Below are positions 33,077 through 46,262 of a stretch of DNA of 64,000 nt, in pieces (within the stretch, counting starts at the first letter, position 1; each line of letters begins with the position of its first letter). The stretch comes from Hirudinaria manillensis (Eukaryota; Annelida; Clitellata; Hirudinida; Hirudinidae). Below the pieces are notes generated by a model. That model saw only the letters and a program-made list of their open reading frames with translations, made no database searches and had not been told where the DNA came from. The position numbers were made by a program, and so were the translations under genes. The stretch is taken from the NCBI GenBank assembly GCA_034509925.1, contig CM067529.1:11169001-11233000 (forward strand), written 5' to 3'.

Positions 33077-35337
33077 GTATGTTGCTCTTCTGCACCAAAA
33101 CCGACGCAACAATTATATCAAGCGCATAGGAGAGGTGCACCATCCTGCCAAAATATTGGTGAAACTACGGGTCTTGTAACAAACTGCTCCGGCCACTCAG
33201 GCCGAGACTACATTGAGAAGAAGCTGGCTGACACCTGCTCATCAACGAGTGATGATCCGCCACCTAATTTCCTTCTTCGCGTCACATATTCAGAGTTACT
33301 GCAATTCGAACTAAGGTCCACTGGTGATATTCAAGAGCTTATCAATTCCCTCCCCATCAAGCAATCGGGACTTGACCCAACACCCACTTGGTTGTTCATG
33401 AAATTCTCGCACGTTCTTCTCCCATTCATTACGCATTTATTCATTAAATCTTTACTCCTGCGAGTTTTACAGTGCTTCAAGACAGCACATGTTCGGCCCA
33501 TACTAAGGAAACCTACTCTATACCCATACGCGCCATCATCATTTCAACCATTAGCGAATCTTGTCATAATTTCAAAGCTTTTACAGAGCTTTGTGCTCAG
33601 ACGACAACTTTTATACCTCAACAATAATGCACTTCTTCCCACTACCGTACCACTCCACCGAGACTGCCGTCCTGAAAGCTGTATCTGACATATTATGGCC
33701 CTCGAAGCCGGACATGTTCCCCTTCTCCTACTAATAGGCATGTCTTCAGCCTTTGCCACCGTTGATCATGGTATCCTCATATCCAGGTTAGATGATCGTC
33801 AAAATGCACTTCGTTGGCTCTAAATCTACCTGTCGGAGCGATACGAGACAATGTTATCCCCATATTTAGGCTGCACCCAGCAACTTGTGCATTCTGGCGT
33901 TCGACAGAGTTCAGTCTTTGTACCAAACATGGGTTCTCCAGTCATCAATATGCAGATGTCAAATAGATTTTAGTCTTGTAACAAACTTCTCCGGCTGCTC
34001 AGTCCGCGACTACATTGAGAAGAAGCTGGCTGACACCTGCTCATCAACGAGTGATGATCCGCCACCTAATTTCCTTCTTCGCGTCACATATTCAGAGTTA
34101 CTGCAATTCGAACTAACGACCACTGGTGATATTCAAGAGCTTATCAATTCCCTCCCCATCAAGCAATCGGGACTTGACCCAACACCCACTTGGTTGTTCA
34201 TGAAATTCTCGCACGTTCTTCTCCCATTCATTACGCATTTATTCAATAAATATTTACTCCTGCGAGTTTTACAGTGCTTCAAGACAGCACATGTTCGGCC
34301 CATACTCAAGAAACCTACTCTATACCCATACGCGCCATCATCATTTCAACCATTAGCGAATATTGTCATAATTTCAAAGCTTTTACAGAGCTTTGTGCTC
34401 AGACGACTCCTTTTATACCTCAACAATAATGCACTTCTTCCCACTACCGTACCACTCCACCGAGACTGCCGTCCTGAAATCTGTATCTGACATATTATGG
34501 CCCTCGAAGCCGGACATGTTCCCCTTCTCCTACTAATAGGCATGTCTGCAGCTTTTGGCACCGTTGATCATGGTATCCTCATCTCCAAGTTAGATGGCCG
34601 TCAAAATGCACTTCGTTGGCTCTGAACCTACCTGTCGGAGCGATACGAGACAATGTTGTCCCCATATTTAGTCTGTACCCAGCAACTTGTGCATTCTGGC
34701 GTTCGACAGGGTTCAGTCTTCGGACCAAACATGGGTTCTCCAGTCATCAATATGCAGATGTCAAATAGATTTTAGGTCACTACAGCCTTGAAGATGCCCC
34801 AACCCTCGTTAGTCATATGTCGGATTGTCTCGATGAGGTTGGTTTCTGAACAGCATCTTATCGTCTATAACTTAACGCTGACAAGCTGTCTGTCGCAGTT
34901 GTCGGAGACCTCCGATACAAGAGAGAAGCAATCTGGTATGGCATTCCTGCTCCATTTAGTAGGATCGGTGACCTCCCGCTCCGACTTGCGGGTTCATCCA
35001 TTACTACTTCACAGACACTCATAAATTTTGGAGTCTACCTAGACTCTCGCTTGACCATGAAACCACATGTCACTCTGATTGCCGTCACTTGGTATGCCCT
35101 TACTTCGCATCTTCAAAGAAGCAAAGCCATTCCTGCCGCCTGAAGCCTTTTGATCTCTCACCGTGCTATTCATACTTGCACGTCTTGACTATTGTAATTC
35201 CCTGCTGGTCAATGCCAACCATCAGGTCACCAACAATTACCAAGCTGCCATGAACACAGCCGCTCGACTCATAATCGGAGTGAGGTCATCGGACCACAAC
35301 ACTCCAATGCTTCACTGGCTGAAGATCACGTATATAT
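33077..35337 (+). mobile_element. L2/CR1-like LINE relic, RT part with internal tandem duplication (unit 1)
   Basis: Continuation of the LINE split by the gypsy element. Frames broken by stops and shifts carry RT-like sequence: QSGLDPTPTWLFMKF, CFKTAHVRPIL, IISKLLQSFVLRR, a degenerate STETAVLK, and FATVDHGIL in another frame. A block of about 0.8 kb starting at 33171 is repeated from 33973 with small differences, which duplicates the RT core. The last part carries LDYCNSLLVNANHQ, typical of the region behind the RT. No intact frame; non-functional. Confidence 0.8.
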
Positions 35338-35637
35338 TGTTGGATCCCTGAATCCAGGTAATTGAAGAATAATCAAAATTATTTTGCCGACTATTTAATT
35401 TAGTAATTAGTTAATTTAGTAAATAATTAATTTATTGGCAATTTAATTTGATGATTGATTAAAGTCTTTGGTTATGAATCTCGACAAATAGAGTTATCTC
35501 GAAAAGCAGAGCGAGAGTTAAAGGAACAGCAGATTTCAAGACTTAGACATTTGAGCATTGTACATCTTCCAAGCCATCTGAACACTTTCAATAATCCTGA
35601 CCTTCCATAATTAGTTTGAGGACCCCGTGTTATTACA
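35338..35637 (+). mobile_element. Solo LTR A (unit 1)
   Basis: A 300-bp TG...CA element beginning TGTTGGATCCCTGAATCC and ending GTGTTATTACA. The ends resemble those of the gypsy LTR but the interior differs. Flanks carry ATAT on both sides. The uninterrupted site GTATATATTGATCTC near 45511 in another unit proves the insertion and the 4-bp duplication. No internal element remains, so the LTRs recombined. Confidence 0.85.
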
Positions 35638-36107
35638 ATATTGATCTCTTTGTCTATAAGTCTGCCATAGGCTGTGTCTCACAAAATCTGGCTGCGATAA
35701 TCACAAATACCACGGCTGTTCTTTGTAGGGAGTCACTACGCTCATCTGACAGTAGGACCATGGTCGTTCCAACGTATCGGACCGTGAAGCAGTGTGACCG
35801 GGTATTCTGCGTTAGCGATCCTAAGGCATGGAATGCGCTTCCTCCGAACATTAGTCTGTCGCAGTTGTCGGAGACCTCCGATACAAATTAAAAACTCATT
35901 TATTCATGCTGATTCTATTTCTTTGGCTCTTATAGTGTTTATTTTTTTAAATCAATTTCCCTTCTATATATTCATTTTAAGTTTAATTTTATTCTTTAAT
36001 TTCCTTTCGTTTTAGTAATTACCCGCTTATTTGCTCTCTTGTGTCTGATGGTTTGTTTATTGATGCCCTACCATCCCTTTGTTATAAAATCGAGCACGTT
36101 AAAAATT
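35638..36107 (+). mobile_element. LINE relic, 3' end (unit 1)
   Basis: Reads ITNTTAVLCRESLRSSDSR, CVSDPKAWNALPPN and then SQLSETSD before a stop. This is the conserved C-terminal end of L2/CR1-type RT proteins (RSSDS...VPxxRT...R.F...AxxxWNxLP). A T-rich 3' region leads to the next LRR unit. Confidence 0.7.
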
Positions 36108-36117
36108 GGCCAAATAA

Positions 36118-36160
36118 GTGTAAATGATTACACGAAACGCAAAAGAATACTTCATTCTTT
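36118..36160. promoter_or_regulatory. Paired inverted repeats upstream of LRR copy 2
   Basis: GTGTAAATGATTACAC (6-bp arms) and, a few bases later, AAAGAATACTTCATTCTTT (7-bp arms). The same pair precedes copies 4 and 5, and a version with a changed second arm precedes copy 3 (from 40462). The conservation could be promoter-related or just shared descent. Confidence 0.35.
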
Positions 36161-36379
36161 GGCGTTTTCCTGAAGTCACTTTTGCAAGAAAGGTTCACGG
36201 AAATACAATCAGATATGTTTTTATGATTTTAAATAAGAAAACAATATTATAATATTGAGGATATTACAATTTCCCAAATTGAATTTATTGTCTTTGGAAC
36301 AGCAAAGTCTAAATATAGCAGTAATAATACAACTTAATTAACGCCCGGGTACACAGCTGTATTTCATTTATTTAGGAGA

Positions 36380-38481
36380 ATGGCGACTGATAATCTAAAA
36401 AGCATGAGGGACTACTTATTGGAGTTTGTTGTCATCAACTACGCGGACGTTCTTAAAAAATTTGTTGATAAACCATCGAGTAGAAAGCAACTCCCTCCTT
36501 TTCTATTTGAGCGAATAATCAGGAAAAGCAAAGAAATAAATTGGATCATCCATAAGCAATTTCTTTGCAACTTGTTACCGGTGAGAGATATCCTTCAATG
36601 GAAGAACATTGACTTGCTATTATATCCTAGGATGGCGTACATAAATTGCCTGCACGAAAGCACTTTACACCAAGTGGTAATGTCAACATATCCGGTCAAA
36701 AGTCTTTCCATTTCGTTGAATCATATCACTGAACAATCTAAGAAAGGAATTCCCAGAATGGGATCCACAATAGAATTCTTGGATCTCCTTTATATGAGGT
36801 AAGATTTGTAATGACATTTTGGATTTTTTAAAAACTAACTATTTGATAACTTTTAGGAGAGAAGCAATTGATATTTTGAATGCTCCCTATCCAAAATTGA
36901 AAAAGTTACATCTCTCATTTATTTCGTATCATAGTAGAGAACCTAATATGCGCTTAGATTTCGCTCCCTTTTCCGAAACTTTGGAGGAATTGTCACTGTA
37001 TAATGAACGTTTGGACGACTTCACAAAAAACTCAATGACAAGCTTAAAGAACCTCAAAGTTTTGGCTATTCCTAAAACAAACATAAATGACAAAGAACTA
37101 AAATACATTATTAGTTCGTTGCCTCAATTGAGGTAATCACATATGTGCAAAATAAGATTAGAAATGAGTTTAATTTCCACATTAATATTCTTTCAGAACA
37201 TTGGATTTGGGGGATGGCTGTCTTTTTTCATTTAGTAAAGGAAGTCTTCCTTCTCTGGACATTCTTCGATCCATAGCCAGGCATCAGAATTTAAGAGATA
37301 TTAGCGTATTTCTTATAATTTCGTGACGTTACCTAACTGATATTATGTAATTGTAAAGACTTCTTAAAATGCAGGTTATCCGTGACTATGGAGGAGAAGA
37401 GTTTCTCTCAACATGCAGTGCCTACATACACAGTACTTTGAACATTGACTTAAATGGCAAAAGACTATTTCAAGAAAATGAAAATAACCCTAAATACCAA
37501 TCAGAATTTCTGAAATTGTTTGAAAATGTGAGAATTTAGAAATTCTAATTTTGATTTATAATTGTGCAAATAACATTTGAAATTAAATTATTTATTTATT
37601 TCCTATATTCATATTCCTTTTGTGAGCATGAACCTAATCTTTCAAAATGTTTATGCCAACCAAAAATTTTATTATTTTGAAAAATGTTCTAGATTCTATT
37701 CACTAGATATAAATTATCTTTGGATAGGTGAGTTGGATATATATGTAATTTGGGTAATTTTTATGCAATAATATTTATTATGAATTTTATTTTCAGTTTT
37801 ATTGTTAAAAATCATATCCTTTCCGATAAATCAACCCCCGAATTCAGAAGGTAATTAACAATTGTTTCAGTAAGTCACGAACAATTGTTATTGGAAATTA
37901 TAATAAACATGACGTTTATATCTCTTCACAGGAAGTTATTGTACTTTTACTGTACTGTTATTAACCATCACGTGCCATTACAAGAAGTAAGACTCTGTTT
38001 ATTCCTGGGAGAACATTTATCAACAATTAATTTAAAATGATTAACAATCTAAAAAATGATTTGTTTTGTAGTATGTAAGAAATCAAGATTCAATTTCATT
38101 GGTAAGTTTTTGTTATATTTTGTCAAATAGTAAAACAAATAGCAACTATAATAATCAGATCGTTAATAAACGATATTATTGGTATTACGTCCACAGATTT
38201 CTCCTTACATGGCAAAAATATTGTTGGAAATAGTAAACAAAGACTTGAACAAAGGGTTAACCAGAATGATAATGCGGAGGGTTCTCCTAACATTTTGTAG
38301 ATACACAGCTGATGTAAGTTGAAAGTATAGAACCATAATTACATTTGAATATTTTATTATTAAATGTTATATTATATCACTTAACTAGGTTGTCAGGACT
38401 GCTTTTAAGAACAACTCCATAGATGGCGACACTGTGATTTTTCTCAAAAACGAGCTGAAAGAATTCATATCACAAAGTTAA
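36380..38481 (+). CDS. LRR-family gene, copy 2 (exon 4 deleted)
   Basis: Paralogue of copy 1, nearly identical in exons 1-3 (36380-36798, 36857-37132, 37197-37305). It carries the same deletion as copy 1, with the GTATTT donor at 37306 in the right phase for the next exon (GTTATCCGTGAC, 37376 onward). The later exons stay open to TAA 38479-38481. The penultimate exon reads ISPYMAKILLEIVNKDLNKG. Upstream, TTTATTTAG before the ATG implies a 5' noncoding exon. Expected product about 446 residues if the rebuilt junction is used; otherwise it ends shortly after exon 3. Confidence 0.65.
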
Positions 38482-38779
38482 ATCCGATTATAATTGATTG
38501 ATGTTTATCGGTAATGCAATAAAATGGAATTATGGATTTAATATATTGACAAACCTTTTAAATATAAAAAAGTATCGTTACTGCAATAATATCCTACTAT
38601 AAATAAATTTTTATAAACATAACAGATACAATAATAATTTAAAGGTTTACATTGCAACAACCACCAACGATTTTTTGTTGTTAAGCAAAAGGAGTGTCAC
38701 ACTCTTAATCGTGTGTTTTATCATTCTGCTCTCACTTCTAAATTTTTCTATCGAAATAAGTCGTTTTTGATTTAAATAG

Positions 38780-40455
38780 TCTTTTGTTTATTAGACTTTC
38801 GTCGTGTTTAAGGTTTATCTCGGGACACTGCTTGCTGAACTTTGGACTACTTCAGATCAATGCTCAGGTGTTTTCTTTAAGAACCGTGCTAGACGAAAAC
38901 CTACGATCGTATAACCCTAGCCAATATGAACTCTTGAGGAAGTACCTAGACAGGAGTGCAGGAAAGATTCTGTACCACTTCAGCATCTAGGCAATCCCCT
39001 GATTCCCTGTTAAACAATGGTTCGGAGTGACGCTCATAGACTAGGATGTCTGAAGTGCCTCAAGTTAATTCCTTAGCACCTCTTTTCTGACTGACCCAGA
39101 GGCGTGGGCTTCCATGAACTTAGATTATATGGCCATTCTCTATGATGTCACTCTCACCGAAGCGGTGGACAGGTTCCTACCTCAAGCGACAATCCTCTAG
39201 AAATAGACATCCATGATTTGATGCTGGGTTCATGTGGGACATGTGGGAGAGACGTCACATTACCAACTCCGGCAGGAAGTGATGGTGCAACCTATACCAT
39301 CCGAGCCTGTACTCGTTCGTATGTTGCTCTTCTGCACCAAAACCGACGCAATAATTATATCAAGCGCATAGCAGCGGTCCACCATCCTGCCAGAAGATTG
39401 GCGAAGCTACCGGTCTTGGTAGTGTAACAAACTGCTCCGGCCCTTCATGCCGCGAGTACATTGAGTTGAAGCTGGCTGACATCTGCTCATCAACGAGTCA
39501 TGATCCGCCGCCTCATTTCCTTCTTCGCGTCACAAATTCAGAGTTACTGCAATTCGAACTAAGGTCCACTGGTGATATTCAAGAGCTTATCAATTCCCTC
39601 CCAATCAAGCAATCGGGACTTGACCCAACACCCACTTGGTTGTTCATGAAATTCTCGCACGATCTTCTCCCATTCATTACGCATTTATTCAATAAATATT
39701 TACTCCTGCGAGTTTTACAGTGCTTCAAGACAGCACATGTTCGGTCCATACTCAAGAAACCTGCTCTATTCCCATACGCGCCAACATCATTTCAACCATT
39801 AGCGAATATTGTCATAATTTCAAAGCTTTTACAGAGCTTTGTGCTCAGACGACTCCTTTTATACCTCAACAATAATGCACTTCTTCCCACTACCGTACAA
39901 CTCCACCGAGACTGCCGTCCTGAAAGTTGTATCCCCATATTTAGTCTGTACCCAGCAACTTGTGCAATCGGGCGTTGAACGGGGTTCAGTCTTCGGACCA
40001 AACATGGGTTTCCCAGTCATCAATATGCAGATGACAAATAGATTTAAGGTCACGGCAGCCTTCAGGATGCCCCAACCCTCGTTAGTCGTTTGTCGGATTG
40101 TCTCGATGAGGTTGGTTTCTGAACAGCATCTTATCGTCTATAACTTAACGCTGACAAGAGAGAAGTAATTTGGTTTGGCACCCTTGCTCCACTTAACAGT
40201 ATCGGTGACCTAGGCTCCGACTTGCGAGTTCATCCATTACTCCTTCACAGACATTCAGAAATTTTGGAGTCTACCTATACTCTTGCTTGACCATGAAACC
40301 ACGTGTCACTCGGGTTTCCGTCACTTGCTACGCCAAACTTCGCATCTTCAAGGAAGCAAAGCCATTCCTGCCGCCTGAAGCCTTTCGATCTCTCACCGTG
40401 CAATTGCACATCTTGACTATTGTAATTCCCTGCTGGTCAATGCCAACCATCAGGC
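38780..40455 (+). mobile_element. L2/CR1-like LINE relic (unit 2)
   Basis: Same LINE as in unit 1 but without gypsy or LTR insertions, so it preserves the empty gypsy site (near 39315). It carries the endonuclease-RT linker (SYVALLHQNRRNNYI), the RT core with QSGLDPTPTWLFMKF in a 170-codon open stretch (39466-39978), and the start of LDYCNSLLVNANHQ. It then jumps directly from AATGCCAACCATCAG to the 5' flank of copy 3, so about 0.6 kb of the 3' end is deleted. Confidence 0.8.
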
Positions 40456-40724
40456 CAAATAAGTGTAAATGATTACACGAAACGCAAAGAAATACTTCAT
40501 TCTTTGGCGTTTTCCTGAAGTCACTTTTGCAAGAAAGGTTCACGGAAATACAATCAGATATGTTTTTATGATTTTAAATAAAAAAATAATTTTATAATAT
40601 TGAGGATATTACAATTTCCCAAATTGAATTTATTGTCTTTGGAACAGCAAAGTCTAAATATAGCAGTAATAATACAACTTAAATAACGCACGGGTACACA
40701 GCTGTATTTCATTTATATAGGAGA

Positions 40725-42833
40725 ATGGCGACTGATAATCTAAAAAGCATGAGGGACTACTTATTGGAGTTTGTTGTCATCAACTACGCGGACGTTCTTA
40801 AAAAATTTCTTGATAAACCATCGAGTAGAAAGCAACTCCCTCCTTTTCTATTTGAGCGAATAATCAGGAAAAGCAAAGAAATAAATTGGATCATCCATAA
40901 GCAATTTCTTTGCAACTTGTTACCGGTGAGAGATATCCTTCAATGGAAGAACATTGACTTGCTATTATATCCTAGGATGGCGGACATAAATTGCTTGCAC
41001 GAAAGCACTTTACACCAAGTGGTAATGTCAACATATCCGGTCAAAAGTCTTTCCATTTCGTTGGAGCATATCACTAAACAGTCTATGAAAAGTATTTCCA
41101 GATTGGGAACCACAATCGAATTCTTGGATCTCGTTTATATGGAGTAAGATTTGTAATGACATTATGGATTTTTTAACAACTAACTATTTGATAACTTTTA
41201 GGAGAGAAGCAATTGATATTTTGAATGCTCCCTATCCAAAATTGAAAAAGTTACATCTCGCATTTATTTCGTATCATAGTAGAGAACCTAATATGCGCTT
41301 AGATTTCGCTCCCTTTTCCGAAACTTTGGAGGAATTGTCACTATACAATGAACGTTTGGACGACTTCACAAAAAATTCAATGACAAGCTTAAAGAACCTC
41401 AAAGTTTTGGCTATTCCTAAAACAAACATAAATGACAAAGAACTAAAATACATTATTAGTTCGTTGCCTCAATTGAGGTAATCACATATGTGCAAAATAA
41501 GATTAGATATGAGTTTAATTTCCACATTAATATTCTTTCAGAACATTGGATTTGGGGGATGGCTGTCTTTTTTCATTTAGTAAAGGAAGTCGTCCTTCTC
41601 TGGACATTCTTCGATCCATAGCCAGGCATCAGAATTTAAGAGATAGAGTATTTCTTATAATTTCGTGACGTTACCTAACTGATATTATGTAATTGTAAAG
41701 ACTTCTTAAAATGCAGGTTATCTGTGACTGTGGAGGAAAAGATTTTCTCTCAACATGCAGTGCCTACATTCACAGTACTTTGAACAATGGCAAAGGACTA
41801 TTGCAAGAAAATGAAAATAATCCTAAATACCAATCAGAATTTCTGAAATTGTTTGAAAATGTGAGAATTTAGAAATTCTAATTTTGATTTATAATTGTGC
41901 AAATAACATTTGAAATTAAATTATTTATTTATTTCCTATATTCAAATTCCTTTTGTGAGCATGAACCTAATCTTTCAAAATGTTTATGCCAACCAAAAAT
42001 TTTCTTATTTTAAAAAATTTTCTAGATTCTTTTCAATCCATACACATTATCAAATCATCATTACTACGTTCAGTGAGTTGGATATATATGTAATTTGTGT
42101 AATTTTTATGCAATAATATTTATTATGAATTTTAATTTCAGTTCTATTGTTGAAAATCATATCCTTTCCGATAAATCAACCCCTGAATTCAGAAGGTAAT
42201 TAACAATTGTTTCAGTAAGTCACGAACAATTGCTATTGTATATTATAATAAACATGACGTTTATATCTCTTCACAGGAAGTTATTGTACTTTTACTGTAC
42301 TGTTATTAACCATCACGTGCCATTACAAGAAGTAAGACTCTGTTTATTCCTGGTTGAACATTTATCAACAATTAATTTAAAATGATTAACAATCTAAAAA
42401 ATGATTTGTTTTGTAGTATGTAAGAAATCGAGATTCAATTTCATTGGTAAGTTTTTGTTATATTTTGTATTTCATCAAATAGTAAAACAAATAGCAACTG
42501 TAATAATCAGATCGTTAATAAACGATATTATTGGTATTACGTCCACAGATTTCTCCTTACATGGCAAAAATTTTGTTGGAAATAGTAAACAAAGACTTGA
42601 ACAAAGGGTTAACCAGAATGATAATGCGGAGGGTTCTCCTAACATTTTGTAGATACACAGCTGATGTAAGTTGAAAGTATAGAACCATAATTACATTTGA
42701 ATATTTTATTATTAAATGTTATATTATATCACTTAACTAGGTTGTCAGGACTGCTTTTAAGAACAACTCCATAGATGGTGACACTGTGATTTTTCTCAAA
42801 AACGAGCTGAAAGAATTCATATCACAAAGTTAA
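40725..42833 (+). CDS. LRR-family gene, copy 3 (exon 4 deleted)
   Basis: Paralogue with ATG at 40725, exon 1 donor in TATATGGA|GTAAGA, exon 2 41202-41477 and exon 3 41542-41647. It shares the deletion of copies 1-2 and is 3 bp shorter at the rebuilt exon end (GATAGA|GTATTT), still in phase. The exon reading ILFNPYTLSNHHYYV resembles that of copy 5 more than copies 1, 2 and 4. TAA at 42831-42833. I see no inactivating change. Function unknown. Confidence 0.65.
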
Positions 42834-43129
42834 ATCCGATTATAATTGATAGATGTTTATCGGTAACACAATAAAATGGAATTATGGATTTAATATATTG
42901 ACAAACCTTTTAAATATAAAAAAGTATCGTTGTTGCAATAATATCCTACTATAAATAAATTTTTATAAACATAACAGATACAATAATAATTTAAAGGTTT
43001 ACATTGCAACAACCACCAACGATTTTTTGTTTTTACGCAACAGGAGTGTCACACTCTTAATCGTGTGTTTTATCATTATGCTCGCACTTCTAAATTTTTC
43101 TATCGAAATAAGTCGTTTTTGATTTAAAT

Positions 43130-45985
43130 AGTCTTTTGTTTATTAGACTTTCGTCGTGTTTAAGGTTTATCTCGGGACACTGCTTGCTGAACTTTGGACT
43201 ACTTCAGATCACTGCTCAGGTGTTTTCTTTAAGAACCGTGCTAGACGAAAACCTACGATCGTATAACCCTAGCCAATATGAACTCTTGAGGAAGCACCTA
43301 GACAGGAGTGCAGGAAAGATTCTGTACCACTTCAGAATCTAGGCAATCCCCTGATTCCCTGTTAAACAATGGTTCGGAGTGACGCTCATAGACTAGGATG
43401 TCTGAAGTGCCTCAAGTTAATTCCTTAGCACCTCTTTTCTGACTGACTCAGAGGCGTGGGCTTCCATGAACTTAGATTATATGGCCATTCTCTATGATGT
43501 CACTCTCACCGAAGCGGTGGACAGGTTCCTACCTCAAGCGACAAGTCTCTAGAAATAGACATCCATGATTTGATGCTGGGTTCATGTGGGACATGTGGGA
43601 GAGACGTCACATTACCAACTCCGGCAGGAAGTGATGGTGCAACCTATATCATCCGAGCCTGTACTCGTTCGTATGTTGCTCTTCTGCACCAAAACCGTCG
43701 CAACAATTATATTGTTGGATCCCTAGATCCAATAAATTGAATAATAATTAAAATTATATTGCCGATTAATTAATTTAATAATTAATTAAATTTAGTGGCA
43801 ATATAATTTGAGAATTAATTAATTGGTGCTATTCAGACTCTTTGGTTATGTACCTTGACAAATGGATTTATCTCGGAAAGTAGAGCGAGAGTTAGAGAAA
43901 CAGCAGATTTCAAGACTTAATCAATTAAGCATTTTACATCTTCCAAGGCATCTGAAAACTTTCAATAAACCTGACCTTCTATAATTAGTTTGAGGACCCC
44001 GGGTTATTACAATATCAAGCGCATAGGAGAGGTGCACCACCCTGCCAGAATATTGGTGAAACTACGGTCTTGTAACAAACTGCTCCGGCTACTCAGGCCG
44101 CGACTACATTGAGAAGAAGCTGGCTGACATCTGCTCATCAACGAGTCATGATCCGCCGCCTCATATCCTTCTTCGCGTCACAAATTCAGAGTTACTGCAA
44201 TTCGAACTAAGGTCCATTGGTGATATTCAAGAGCTTATCAATTCCCTCCCCATCAAGCAATCGGGACTTGACCCAACACCCACTTGGTTGTTCATGAAAT
44301 TCTCGCACGTTCTTCTCCCATTCATTACTCATTTATTCAATAAATCTTTACTCCTGCGAGTTTTACAATGCTTCAAGACAGCACATGTTCGGCCCATACT
44401 CAAGAAACCTACTCTATACCCATAAGCGCCATCATCAATTCAACCATTAGCGAATATTGTCATAATTTCGAAGCTTTTACAGAGCTTTGTGCTCAGACGA
44501 CTCCTTTTATACCTCAAAAATAATGCACTTCTTTCCATTACCGTACCACTCCACCGAGACTGCCGTCCTGAAAGTTGTATCTGACATATTATGGCCCTCC
44601 TTAGCCGGACATGTTTCCCTTCTCCTACTAATAGGCATGTCTGCAGCCTTTGCCACCGTTGATCATGGTGTCCTCATATCCAGGTTAGATGATCGTCAAA
44701 ATGCACTTCGTTGGCTCTAAACCTACCTGTCGGAGCGATACGAGACAATGTTGTCCCCATATTTAGTCTGTACCCAGCAACTTGTGCAATCGGGCGTTCA
44801 ACAGGGTTCAGTCTTCGGACCAAACATGGGTTTCCCAGTCATCAATATGCAGATGACAAATAGATTTAATGTCACGGCAGCCTTCAGGATGCCCCAACCC
44901 TCGTTAGTCGTATTTCCGATTGTCTCGATGAGGTTGGTTTCTGAACAGCATCATATCGTCTATAACTTAACGCTGACAAGAGAGAAGTAATCTGGTTTGG
45001 CACCCTTGCTCCACTTAACAGTATCGGTGACCTAGGCTCCGACTTGCGGGTTCATCCATTACTACTTCATAGACATTCAGAAATTTTGGAGTCTACCTAG
45101 ACTTAACGCTGACAAGAGAGAAGTAATCTGGTTTGGCACCCTTGCTACACTTAACAGTATAGGTGACCTAGGTTCCGACTTGCGGGTTCATCCATTACTC
45201 CTTCGCAGACATTCAGAAATTTTGGAGTCTACCTAGACTCTTGCTTGACCATGAAACCACATGTCACTCGGGTTGCCGTCACTTGCTATGCCAAACTTCG
45301 CATCTTCAAAGAAGCAAAGCCATTCCTGCCGCCTTAAGCCTTTCGATCTCTCACCGTGCAATTGCACATCTTGACTATTGTAATTCCCTGCTGGTCAATG
45401 CCAACCATCAGGTCATCAACAATTACCAAGCTGTCATGAACACAACCGCTCGACTCATAATCGGAGTGAAGTCATCGGACCACAACACTCCAATGCTTCA
45501 CTGGCTGAAGATCAGGTATATATTGATCTCTTGGTCGATAAAGCTGCCATATGCTATATCTCTCAAAATCTGTCTGCGATAATCACAAATACCACGGCTG
45601 TTCTTGGTAGGGAGTCACTACGCTCATCTGACAGTAGGACCATGGTCGTTCCAACGTTTCGGACCGTGAAGCAGTGTGACCGGGCATTCTGCGTTAGCGA
45701 TCCTAAGGCATGGAATGCGCTTCCTCCGAACATTAGTCTGTCGCAGTTGTCGGAGACCTCCGATACAAACTAAAAACTCATTTATTCATGCTGATTCTAT
45801 TTCTTTTGCTCTTATAGTGATTATTTTTTTAAATCAATTTCCCTTCTATATATTCATTTTAAGTTTAATTTTATTCTTTAATTTCCTTTCGTTTTAGTAA
45901 TTATCCGCTTATTTGCTCTCTTGTGTCTGATGGTTTGTTTATTGATGCCCTACCATCCCTTTGTTATAAAATCGAGCACGTTAAA
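43130..45985 (+). mobile_element. L2/CR1-like LINE relic (unit 3)
   Basis: Same LINE family and position, interrupted by solo LTR B (43713-44011). RT remnants include QSGLDPTPTWLFMKF and FATVDHGVL in different frames. A 136-bp segment starting at 44966 is repeated from 45102. The 3' end (RSSDSRTMVVP, WNALPPNISLSQ) is present and holds the empty site for solo LTR A near 45515. Many stops; non-functional. Confidence 0.8.
43713..44011 (+). mobile_element. Solo LTR B (unit 3)
   Basis: 299 bp, of the same family as solo LTR A (TGTTGGATCCCTAGATCC...GGGTTATTACA) with small differences. ATAT flanks both sides; the empty site AATTATATCAAG is kept in unit 2 near 39351. Confidence 0.85.
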
Positions 45986-46262
45986 AATTGACCAAATAAG
46001 TGTAAATGATTACACGAAACGCAAAAGAATACTTCATTCTTTGGCGTTTTCCTGAAGTCACTTTTGCAAGAAAGGTTCACGGAAATACAATCAGATATGT
46101 TTTTATGATTTTAAATAAGAAAATAATATTATACTATTGAGGATATTACAATTTCCCAAATTGAATTTATTGTCTTTGGAACAACAAAGTCTAGAATATA
46201 GCAGTAATAATACAACTTAATTAACGCCCAGGTACATATCTATATTTCATTTATTTAGGAGA

